Below are positions 1 through 5,464 of a stretch of 7,766 bases of DNA, in pieces. The first letter of the stretch is position 1, and every line of letters starts with the position of its first letter. This DNA is from Candidatus Aenigmatarchaeota archaeon. GTDB taxonomy: Archaea > Aenigmatarchaeota > Aenigmatarchaeia > CG10238-14. The notes under the pieces were generated by a model. It did no database searches. It was not told the DNA's origin and saw only the letters and a program-made list of their open reading frames with translations. The DNA lies in contig JAPLUX010000007.1 of NCBI GenBank assembly GCA_026397455.1, positions 1 through 7,766 of the forward strand, given 5' to 3'. A program made the position numbers and the translations under genes.

Positions 1-352
1 CATTGATTTGAAATTTGTTTTTGGCTATAGGGTTATTTTTAATAAATTTTTTGAATTCTTCTAACCTGTATTTTTGTTCTTCAACTGCATACTTCAAACT
101 AGTTTTTTTATGTCTCCCTCTATTCCATTGTTTGCAATCAATTGCTAAAAGATTATTTACATCGGAAGCAATGATGTCAATCTCAAATTTTCTTTCAGTC
201 TTGAACCTAAAGTTTTGAAAAACAGTGAAATCGTGATTGTTTAAAATTCTCATTGTTAATTCTTCAAATTCTTTCCAGTCAATTTCTTCAATAATATTTT
301 CTATTTGTTCGCCTTTCAGAATTTTATCTTTTATTTTTTCGATGTCAATCAT
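1..352 (-). CDS. PD-(D/E)xK restriction-endonuclease-like protein, N-terminal part (runs off left edge)
   Basis: An open frame of 117 codons starts at the ATG complementary to 350-352 and has no stop before position 1, so the C-terminus is missing. The protein opens with a charged helical segment. It then shows the layout of an Mrr/Holliday-junction-resolvase-like nuclease core: Glu30 in an early helix (WKEFEEL), a strand with Asp59 (RKFEIDIIA), a following strand with Asp72-x-Lys74 (LLAIDCKQW), and Gln93 in the next helix. That is the E...D...(D/E)xK...Q pattern of the PD-(D/E)xK superfamily, with a plausible complete metal site. The family cleaves DNA or RNA using divalent metal ions; the substrate cannot be told from this fragment. 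It is transcribed divergently from the radical SAM gene, with only 40 bases between the starts. No methyltransferase or specificity subunit is visible, so it may be a stand-alone archaeal nuclease. The fold is fairly sure from the motif; the function is inference. Confidence 0.72.
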   Translation of the reverse strand, partial: MIDIEKIKDKILKGEQIENIIEEIDWKEFEELTMRILNNHDFTVFQNFRFKTERKFEIDIIASDVNNLLAIDCKQWNRGRHKKTSLKYAVEEQKYRLEEFKKFIKNNPIAKNKFQIN

Positions 353-392
353 AATTTATAATAAGTCTGTTAAGAGTAATATAGTGGTTGCT
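353..392. promoter_or_regulatory. Compact divergent promoter between nuclease and AmrS genes
   Basis: This 40-base spacer separates two divergent starts. On the plus strand TTTATA at 355-360 is centred about 35 bases before the ATG at 393, which predicts a transcript start near 384 and a leader of about 9 bases. On the minus strand TATATTA (complement of 377-383) is centred about 28 bases before the ATG at 352, which would give an almost leaderless transcript. No strong Shine-Dalgarno sequence is visible for either gene, which fits leaderless or short-leader archaeal mRNAs. Transcript starts are inferred from usual archaeal TATA spacing. Confidence 0.5.
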
Positions 393-1451
393 ATGGAAAT
401 GGCGGATCGCTCTATTAGAGAAGCATTGCTATATGAGAAATTGGATAACAAAAAAGTAAGATGCAATACTTGCAACAGACGTTGTATTATTGCTCCAAAT
501 AAAGTAGGTTTTTGTAAGACGAGAGAAAATAGGAATGGAAAATTATACACGTTAGAGTATGGTTTGATATCATCATTAAGTGTCAATCCGATAGAAAAAA
601 AACCTTTATTCCATTTCTGGCCTGGAAGTAACTGTTTGACGATTGGAAGTTGGTCTTGTACTTTTACTTGTGATTGGTGTCAGAATTTTGACATTTCAAA
701 AATTCCTCCCGATGTTAAAAATTCAAATTTCATATCGCCAGAAAATTTAGTTGAGTTGACAATAAAAGAAAAATGTCAAGGCACTAGCATGAGTTTTTCT
801 GAACCGACAACATTTTTAGAATACTGTTTGAATGTTTTCAAACTTGCAAGAAAGAAAAAACTGTATAATACTTTCATCACGAACGGGTATTTCACTCCAG
901 AAGCTTTAGAATTACTCATAAAATCTGGTTGCGATGCTTTCAACATCGACATGAAAGGTGATAAAAAAGCTGTAAAAAAATATTGCAAGGCTGATGTTGA
1001 ACTTGTTTGGCAGAATATTATAGAATCTAGAAAGAAAGGTGCATGGGTTGAAATAGCAACTCTAGTCATTCCCGGAGTTAATGATGATGATGATTGTCTA
1101 AGAGGAATAGCGAAAAGAATTCATGATGAAGTCGGCGATGATACCCCTTGGCATGTATCAAGATATTATCCATGTTATAAATTTACTAACCCACCAACTC
1201 CAGTTGAAACTTTAGAGAAAGCATTCAAGATTGGAAAAGAAGAAGAATTAAAATTCGTTTATGTAGGCAATGTCCCTGGTCACAAAGAAAACACTTACTG
1301 TCCTAACTGTAAAAAAATTCTAATAGAAAGATTTGGTTTCGATGTGTTATCTTTTAATTTAACAAAAGATAAAAAATGTCCTAATTGTGGAGAAAAAATT
1401 CCGATAATCGGAAAATTTATTAAACATGAAAGGGTAGGTGGTTTTAATTAA
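393..1451 (+). CDS. amrS: AmmeMemoRadiSam system radical SAM protein AmrS
   Basis: The product is 352 residues from the ATG at 393. It belongs to the radical SAM proteins related to pyruvate formate-lyase activating enzyme and called AmrS. The N-terminal module has the conserved cysteines C24, C27, C31 and C41, followed by the family signature NPIEKKPLFHFWPGS (65-79). The radical SAM cluster motif CxxxCxxC is C89, C93 and C96, in CTFTCDWCQNF, and binds the 4Fe-4S cluster that cleaves S-adenosylmethionine. The C-terminus carries two CPNC pairs that probably form a zinc ribbon. The reaction it catalyses is not settled; the name reflects genomic association with AMMECR1 and Memo proteins, neither of which lies in this window. 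The frame stays open upstream to 237, but those 52 residues do not resemble the family and lie antisense to the nuclease gene, and the TATA box at 355 supports 393 (ATG at 399 is an alternative). The last 14 bases overlap the RNase HII gene. Confidence 0.9.
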   Translation: MEMADRSIREALLYEKLDNKKVRCNTCNRRCIIAPNKVGFCKTRENRNGKLYTLEYGLISSLSVNPIEKKPLFHFWPGSNCLTIGSWSCTFTCDWCQNFDISKIPPDVKNSNFISPENLVELTIKEKCQGTSMSFSEPTTFLEYCLNVFKLARKKKLYNTFITNGYFTPEALELLIKSGCDAFNIDMKGDKKAVKKYCKADVELVWQNIIESRKKGAWVEIATLVIPGVNDDDDCLRGIAKRIHDEVGDDTPWHVSRYYPCYKFTNPPTPVETLEKAFKIGKEEELKFVYVGNVPGHKENTYCPNCKKILIERFGFDVLSFNLTKDKKCPNCGEKIPIIGKFIKHERVGGFN

Positions 1452-2130
1452 AATTCTAGGTATTGATGAGGCCGGGAGAGGACCAGTCATCGGTCCAATG
1501 GTTATTTGCGGTTTGATGGTAGACGAGAACGGTGAAAAGAAATTAAGAGAAATAAAGGTTAGAGATTCAAAAGAACTGACACCGAAAAAACGAGAAGAAC
1601 TTGCACCTTTAATAGAAAAAATCGCTACTCATGTTGTATTACTTCGTGTACAACCTTGCAAGATAGATAACAGTAGAAAACATGGTATCAACCTCAACAA
1701 ACTTGAAGCACTGAAAATGATAGAAATAATAAATTTGTTAGAACCAGATAGAGCGATAATTGATACGCCATGTGTAAACACAAAAAAATTTGAAGATTTC
1801 CTCTGGTCTAAAGTTGAGAAAAAAAACATACAATTTGTGTGTGAAAATTACGCTGATAAAAATTATCCTGTTGTTTCAGCTGCATCGATACTGGCAAAAG
1901 TCAATAGAGATAAAGCGATCGAAGAGTTGAAAAGAAAAGTTGGTTTTGATTTTGGTGTCGGTTATCCTCATGACAAACGAACAATAGAATTCTTACATAA
2001 ATTAGCGAAAGAGAACAACGGAAAATTACCAAACTATGTAAGACATACTTGGGATACTGCTGAACAAATAACAAAACAGTACAAACAAATGAGAGTTCTA
2101 AGTTTTTTCAAAAAATTAGTAAAAAAATAA
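1438..2130 (+). CDS. rnhB: Ribonuclease HII
   Basis: This is a complete 230-residue archaeal type 2 RNase H. It cuts RNA in RNA:DNA hybrids and 5' of single ribonucleotides embedded in DNA, acting in Okazaki-fragment maturation and ribonucleotide excision repair. The four acidic catalytic residues are visible: D10 and E11 in GIDEAGRGP, D109 in AIIDT, and D140 in NYADKNYPVVSAAS. VRDSKELTPKKR (41-52) and YPHDKRT (176-182) are also family motifs. The start is GTG: an in-frame TAG at 1435-1437 excludes anything further upstream, and the core motif begins seven residues in. It overlaps the end of amrS by 14 bases, so the two are probably co-transcribed and translationally coupled. The C-terminus contains Q217-x-x-V220-x-x-F223-F224, a probable PCNA-interacting (PIP) box. 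It converges on the glutaminase gene with a 28-base gap. Confidence 0.95.
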   Translation: MVLIKILGIDEAGRGPVIGPMVICGLMVDENGEKKLREIKVRDSKELTPKKREELAPLIEKIATHVVLLRVQPCKIDNSRKHGINLNKLEALKMIEIINLLEPDRAIIDTPCVNTKKFEDFLWSKVEKKNIQFVCENYADKNYPVVSAASILAKVNRDKAIEELKRKVGFDFGVGYPHDKRTIEFLHKLAKENNGKLPNYVRHTWDTAEQITKQYKQMRVLSFFKKLVKK

Positions 2131-2158
2131 TATTTTAAGATGATAAATGATTTTTAAA
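2131..2158. terminator. Convergent intergenic gap with oligo-T termination signals
   Basis: The 28 bases between the converging rnhB and glutaminase genes contain a plus-strand T5 run at 2151-2155 shortly after the rnhB stop. For the minus strand, a T7 run lies at the complement of 2121-2127, inside the rnhB 3' end and beyond the glutaminase stop. Archaeal intrinsic termination depends largely on such T-tracts without needing a hairpin, and no hairpin is obvious here. The assignment is inference from base composition and gene layout. Confidence 0.35.
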
Positions 2159-3394
2159 TCAATGCAAATCGATATCCCTTCTCTTACTTGACTTTCTTAA
2201 ATTTATTAAGTATCGTTCTTGGATAGAATAAGTGTGTTTAAGATGTTTCAAAATTTTTGAATCAGTTCTAAATATTTTTAGGCCTTCACCTCTTCTTATC
2301 AAAGAAATAATTTGTTTATGAACTCTTATGCTCTCTTTTTTGTTATAGTTTTCAAGCAATCTATTTAATCCATCGACATCTAATCGCATCCCTCCAGGAA
2401 GAGCTAACAAGTTGTTTAATGGTATCGATGCATACAGACCATAAACGCTGTTACCCTTTGAGTTTAATAGAGGACTATATGTAACAAAAGCTCCCTCACC
2501 AGGGTTGATATTAATGATTAAACCACTAACTGCGCTTTTAGACGTATTTGCTCTAGCTCCAGAAACTATTAAAGAAATAAGTCCAGACTGTTCGTAAAGA
2601 CCATAGCTGTTCATTGCAGACATAACTATTACAGCATTGTTCATTTTTGCTATTCTTTTATTATTTTGAATGCGTACTCCGCCTGAAGCTAAAACTAGAG
2701 AAGCATTTAGAGCATCGTCTACAGTTAATCCTAGTGAACAGGCTTTTGTATAGTTAGTATAAGCTCTTTCTCCTTCACCTGTATTTTTAAAACATCCTGA
2801 AGAAACTAACCTATTTGCTATTGCACGATTATTGCTATTAACTTCAAATTCAGATTCAAAAATTTTGTCTAATATTTTAATGTTTGGATTGCCTGTTATT
2901 TTAGACATGAACTCGGCAAAATCATCAAAATTTTTGATAGCGGCAGCAGAAGAAATAGCACCAGCATTACCGAGAGGATGGTCCGGTATTTTCATTTTAA
3001 GCTCTGGCCGCAAAATTCTATCCGTATAAAATGGCATAAATGTTGCTGTCATCCCAGCAATGTTTTCCGGTGAAACGCCTTTTTCAAGAGCGTACAAATA
3101 AAGGAAGGGTTTTATAACTGACTGGGCGCTTACTTTAATCTTTGAACCAGTTCCAACAATAACTCTGTTATTATGTAAATCTCCAATTGCAATAGCAGTC
3201 AAATCTTTATTTACGTTCTTCAGTTCTGGAATGTATGTAGCCAGCATTCCATACGTAGTCATCTTTTTTGCCCATCGATCAATCAAAGTTATTGTCCTTT
3301 TTGTAATATTCATACCCTTAAGAGTAGGTTGATTTTGAAATTTCTGAGGATATGATGTGTCGCCAATTTTTTCAAATAATTCTTTAATTTTCAT
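2159..3394 (-). CDS. Divergent glutaminase (serine-dependent beta-lactamase-like family) with C-terminal extension
   Basis: The 411-residue product resembles glutaminase A/GLS, which hydrolyses glutamine to glutamate and ammonia. The catalytic and substrate residues of human GLS align by eye: Y54 (YIPEL), S92 and K95 in QSVIKP (the nucleophile SxxK), N143 (NAGAI), E182 and N189 (E-x6-N, then RAIA), Y215 (YTKACS), Y267 (YGLYEQSG) and V289 (KSAVSG). YSPLLNSKGNSVYG (306-319) is also family-like. An active enzyme is therefore likely. Two differences stand out: the usual SG-x-x-FN loop is replaced by ATFMPFYTD (117-125), and about 85 residues follow the catalytic domain (327-411), rich in Arg and Lys, with no ankyrin repeats. 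The start is ATG with a well-placed TATA box upstream. It lies 49 bases downstream of fen1 on the same strand, but its own TATA box suggests independent transcription. No glutamine transporter or synthetase gene is nearby. A change in substrate cannot be excluded. Confidence 0.82.
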   Translation of the reverse strand: MKIKELFEKIGDTSYPQKFQNQPTLKGMNITKRTITLIDRWAKKMTTYGMLATYIPELKNVNKDLTAIAIGDLHNNRVIVGTGSKIKVSAQSVIKPFLYLYALEKGVSPENIAGMTATFMPFYTDRILRPELKMKIPDHPLGNAGAISSAAAIKNFDDFAEFMSKITGNPNIKILDKIFESEFEVNSNNRAIANRLVSSGCFKNTGEGERAYTNYTKACSLGLTVDDALNASLVLASGGVRIQNNKRIAKMNNAVIVMSAMNSYGLYEQSGLISLIVSGARANTSKSAVSGLIININPGEGAFVTYSPLLNSKGNSVYGLYASIPLNNLLALPGGMRLDVDGLNRLLENYNKKESIRVHKQIISLIRRGEGLKIFRTDSKILKHLKHTYSIQERYLINLRKSSKRRDIDLH

Positions 3395-3429
3395 CTAGTC
3401 ACACAATTAATATCTTTAAGTGAACAACA

Positions 3430-3440
3430 TATATAAAAAA
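3430..3440 (-). promoter_or_regulatory. Glutaminase TATA box overlapping the fen1 oligo-T terminator
   Basis: On the minus strand the sequence complementary to 3430-3437 reads TTTATATA, a full match to the archaeal TATA consensus TTTAWATA. Its centre is about 40 bases before the glutaminase ATG, so transcription should start near 3407 with a leader of about 13 bases. A T6 run (complement of 3435-3440) begins three bases past the fen1 stop and overlaps this box, so the same bases may end fen1 transcription and start the glutaminase transcript. Positions are seen directly; the functions are inferred. Confidence 0.55.
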
Positions 3441-3443
3441 TAA

Positions 3444-4478
3444 TTATTTCTTAAACCAATTTTCAAGTTTTGATTGTGTCCCTTGTTTTTTAATTTGAAT
3501 TAATCTACTGGCAGCTGTTTCAATTCTTTCTCTAGAAAAATCATGTTCTTCAGCCATCAATTCGATTATCTTGTCTCTGTCAGGCTCTCTCCATTCTATT
3601 TCATATTTTTTAGAAATAGGTGGGTTTAAGAAGAAATCGTAAATCTTGTGAGGATCAACATCGAAAGTCCACTCAAACTGTTTTAAAATGTCATCTAAAC
3701 TTTTGTTCTCTTTGATAATTTTCAAAGCTGTCTTCGGTCCAATGCCTTTGATGCCTTGTGGATTATAATCTGTTCCAATTAGTATGCCAAGGATAATCAA
3801 TTGTTCTTTTGTTATTCCGAGTTCAGACAAGACTTTATCCAATTCTATGACTTCAGGTTTTATATCGATGTAAACTTCTTGTCTCGGCAATTTTCTCTTT
3901 CCAGTTATCGACAAGTTTCTCACTAGGCGTGGAGATGAAAACATTAGCGCATCATAATCTTGTGATCCTGAATAATCAGCATCTCCATTCTTACACATGA
4001 ATGCACACTGAGCCTCACCTTCTGATTTTGCTTGAATCCAAGGGATGCCCATTGCATCTAGAACTTTTCTACTCTCTTCTATCATCTCTGTCGTCAGTTT
4101 TAAAGCCCCTTGCGCATAGACCATTATGTCTTCTTTTCTACCTTCTTTAACAGCTTGTTCCCATTTTTTTCTCGATTCTTCTCTTGCAACTTGTCTTTCT
4201 TCTATAGTTTTTTTCTTGAATTCTGGTGGTTCACCATCGTAAACGTATATGGGTTTAATACCGACTTCTATAAGTTTAATCGTTCTATAAAGAAGTCCAG
4301 ATAGATGAGAAGTAATCCTACCTTTACTGTCTCTTAATGGCTCTCCGGTATCTTTTTGTCTTATTATAGAAAGGAATTGAAAAAGTGTATTGTAAGCATC
4401 AATGGCTATTTTTTTACCTGACAAATCTTCTAATTCAATTTCAGTTTTAGGAATGATACCAGAAATCTGAACTCCCAT
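3444..4478 (-). CDS. fen: Flap endonuclease 1 (FEN1/XPG family)
   Basis: This is a complete 344-residue archaeal FEN1. It removes 5' flaps in Okazaki-fragment maturation and in base and ribonucleotide excision repair. The N-domain, I-domain and C-terminal helix-hairpin-helix are all present. Metal-binding acidic residues appear at their usual places: D27 (IDAYN), D81 (YDGEPP), E153 and E155 (SEGEAQ), D174 and D176 (SQDYD), and D237 (GTDYNP). The DNA-binding hairpin GIKGIGPKTALKI follows at 242-254. The tail ends in Q335-S-K-L338-E-N-W341-F342, a clear PIP box for binding PCNA. The N-terminus MGVQISGIIP matches the family, where Gly2 is exposed after methionine removal, which fixes the start. 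The gene lies between the small membrane protein gene and the glutaminase on the same strand, with gaps of 52 and 49 bases and its own TATA box. Length and motifs are ordinary. Confidence 0.97.
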   Translation of the reverse strand: MGVQISGIIPKTEIELEDLSGKKIAIDAYNTLFQFLSIIRQKDTGEPLRDSKGRITSHLSGLLYRTIKLIEVGIKPIYVYDGEPPEFKKKTIEERQVAREESRKKWEQAVKEGRKEDIMVYAQGALKLTTEMIEESRKVLDAMGIPWIQAKSEGEAQCAFMCKNGDADYSGSQDYDALMFSSPRLVRNLSITGKRKLPRQEVYIDIKPEVIELDKVLSELGITKEQLIILGILIGTDYNPQGIKGIGPKTALKIIKENKSLDDILKQFEWTFDVDPHKIYDFFLNPPISKKYEIEWREPDRDKIIELMAEEHDFSRERIETAASRLIQIKKQGTQSKLENWFKK

Positions 4479-4511
4479 ATAATCAATAAGAGTTATTAAA
4501 GAGTATAAAAT

Positions 4512-4519
4512 TATTTAAA
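4512..4519 (-). promoter_or_regulatory. TATA box for fen1
   Basis: The minus strand reads TTTAAATA here, a full match to the archaeal TTTAWATA consensus, centred about 38 bases before the fen1 ATG. This predicts a transcript start near 4489 and a leader of about 10 bases. T5 and T6 runs (complements of 4524-4528 and 4517-4522) lie just beyond the stop of the upstream membrane protein gene and could end its transcript, so terminator and promoter overlap in this gap as well. Confidence 0.55.
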
Positions 4520-4530
4520 AAACAAAAATT

Positions 4531-4836
4531 CTACTCTTCTTTTTTCTCTTCTTCCTTCTCTTTTTTCTTGCCTTTCTTCTCTTTTTTCTCTTCTTCTTTT
4601 AGTTCTTTCTCGATTTTCCACTCGTCTAATTCAAGCCATATGATGAAAAGACCTATCACTAGAACGAACGGCGGAATTATTCCTTGTAATACTGTCCATA
4701 GTGATGCTCTTAGATGAATCTCATAAGGTGTTCCCTGGAAAAAGTGTGTTCCTGGATACATGAATTCATATGCATACAAACCGAGTGGAACTACTAAAAG
4801 TATTATTCCAATCAACAGTTTAATTGCTGGATGCAT
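4531..4836 (-). CDS. Small two-helix membrane protein with a Lys/Glu-rich tail, function unknown
   Basis: The 101-residue protein has two predicted membrane helices at about residues 6-24 (IKLLIGIILLVVPLGLYAY) and 47-68 (rich in Ile, Val, Leu and Phe, with PP at 55-56). A short loop of about 22 residues joins them. After ELDEWKIEKELKE the last 30 or so residues are almost only Lys and Glu. By the positive-inside rule the charged tail is likely cytoplasmic, so both ends would face the cytoplasm. I do not recognise a named family; small proteins of this plan, with a membrane hairpin and a charged tail, occur as conserved hypotheticals in archaea. The frame is supported by a good Shine-Dalgarno sequence, GGTGGTGA (complement of 4844-4851), seven bases before the ATG, and by a TATA box. 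It is divergent from rpl15e and upstream of fen1 on the same strand. No role can be inferred from sequence alone. Confidence 0.8.
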   Translation of the reverse strand: MHPAIKLLIGIILLVVPLGLYAYEFMYPGTHFFQGTPYEIHLRASLWTVLQGIIPPFVLVIGLFIIWLELDEWKIEKELKEEEKKEKKGKKKEKEEEKKEE

Positions 4837-4923
4837 TTATATTTCACCACCTATTCTCTTTATTACGACAAAATAATATTTAAATTTAGCGTGATATGTG
4901 TTTAAGTACGTATCGGTGGTTTA
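4837..4923. promoter_or_regulatory. Divergent promoter region with shared TATA element (membrane protein / rpl15e operon)
   Basis: One AT-rich core serves both directions. The minus strand reads TTTAAATA (complement of 4877-4884), centred about 44 bases before the ATG at 4836. The plus strand reads TTTAAATT at 4879-4886, centred about 42 bases before the ATG at 4924. Both genes have a GGTG-type Shine-Dalgarno sequence: GGTGGTGA for the membrane protein (complement of 4844-4851) and GGTGGT at 4915-4920 for rpl15e. The near-palindromic TATA element suggests that one TBP site could fire both ways. Transcript starts near 4855 (minus) and 4908 (plus) are inferred. Confidence 0.55.
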
Positions 4924-5418
4924 ATGACAAAAAGTTTGTACAAGAACATCAGACAGGCATGGAAGAAATCAAATAAGATAAAAGATTTGAAAAGAGATAG
5001 ACTGATTAAATGGAGAAAAGAACCCAGGTTTCAAAAGATAGAAAAACCTACAAGGCTCGACAGGGCTAGAGGTTTAGGGTACAAAGCTAAAAAGGGATTT
5101 GTCATAGTACGCGGAAGGATAGAAAGGGGTGGAAGGAGAAGACATTTGTACGGTAGGGGAGGAAGAAAACCATCCAAATCTGGTCTCACTCACTTCACAC
5201 CTGGAAAACCTATTAATTTCATACTCAAAGGAAGGATTCAGAGAAAGTATCCGAACTTAGAAGTTTTAGGCAGTTATCCTGTAGGTGAAGATGGTGTTTA
5301 CAAGTGGTTCGAAGTAATAATGGTTGACCCAGAAAGACCAGAAATAAAGAATGATAAGAACATTAAATGGATAACAGAAAAACAACACAGAAGAAGAGTT
5401 TTAAGAGGATTACCATAA
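4924..5418 (+). CDS. rpl15e: Large ribosomal subunit protein eL15 (L15e), short form
   Basis: The 164-residue protein is L15e of the archaeal/eukaryotic large ribosomal subunit, an rRNA-binding protein. Family motifs seen in order are the N-terminal SLYKNIRQAWKK (4-15), PTRLDRARGLGYKAKKGFV (42-60), the basic RGGRRR stretch (68-73), KYPNLEVLGSYPVGEDG (108-124) and YKWFEVIMVDPERPEIK (126-142). Other archaeal L15e proteins are usually about 190 residues and continue past the RGL motif with a basic tail; here the protein stops at RVLRGLP, so about 30 residues are missing. No frameshifted continuation is visible in the 46 bases after the stop. The start follows GGTGGT and matches the family N-terminus. 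It is the first gene of the plus-strand run leading to RNase P, proteasome and SBDS genes. Confidence 0.96.
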   Translation: MTKSLYKNIRQAWKKSNKIKDLKRDRLIKWRKEPRFQKIEKPTRLDRARGLGYKAKKGFVIVRGRIERGGRRRHLYGRGGRKPSKSGLTHFTPGKPINFILKGRIQRKYPNLEVLGSYPVGEDGVYKWFEVIMVDPERPEIKNDKNIKWITEKQHRRRVLRGLP

Positions 5419-5464
5419 AAACAAGAGAATAATAATTTGAAATCCTAATTTTATTTTGATTAAC
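5419..5464 (+). promoter_or_regulatory. rpl15e-rnp3 spacer, possible weak internal promoter
   Basis: The 46-base AT-rich spacer is the longest gap inside the plus-strand gene run. AATAATAATTT at about 5429-5439 is a loose TATA-like element about 30 bases before the rnp3 ATG and could support a leaderless internal transcript. T-rich TTTTATTTT at 5449-5457 could instead allow partial termination after rpl15e. No Shine-Dalgarno sequence is visible before rnp3. Both readings are tentative. Confidence 0.25.

Noticed and set aside
15..218. Plus-strand open frame of 67 codons
   Set aside because: It is the opposite strand of the nuclease gene, is Phe/Leu/Ser-rich and has no recognisable motif. The minus-strand frame carries the PD-(D/E)xK pattern.
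237..392. N-terminal extension of AmrS from an in-frame start at 237
   Set aside because: These 52 residues look like translated non-coding DNA, do not match the family N-terminus, and lie antisense to the nuclease coding region. A TATA box at 355 supports the start at 393.
2159..3394. Reading the SxxK protein as a beta-lactamase or penicillin-binding protein
   Set aside because: The YIPEL, NAGAI, E-x6-N and CS motifs are specific to glutaminases; the SxxK motif is shared because the folds are related. There is also no signal peptide.
1438..4478. RNase HII, glutaminase and FEN1 as one new functional system
   Set aside because: rnhB is on the opposite strand, the glutaminase and fen1 appear to have separate TATA boxes, and RNase HII and FEN1 are universal archaeal enzymes. 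Chance adjacency is the simpler reading without conservation data.
5400..5464. Frameshift at the end of rpl15e hiding a normal tail
   Set aside because: The 46 bases after the stop are AT-rich in all frames and do not encode the basic Gly/Arg/Lys tail seen in homologues.
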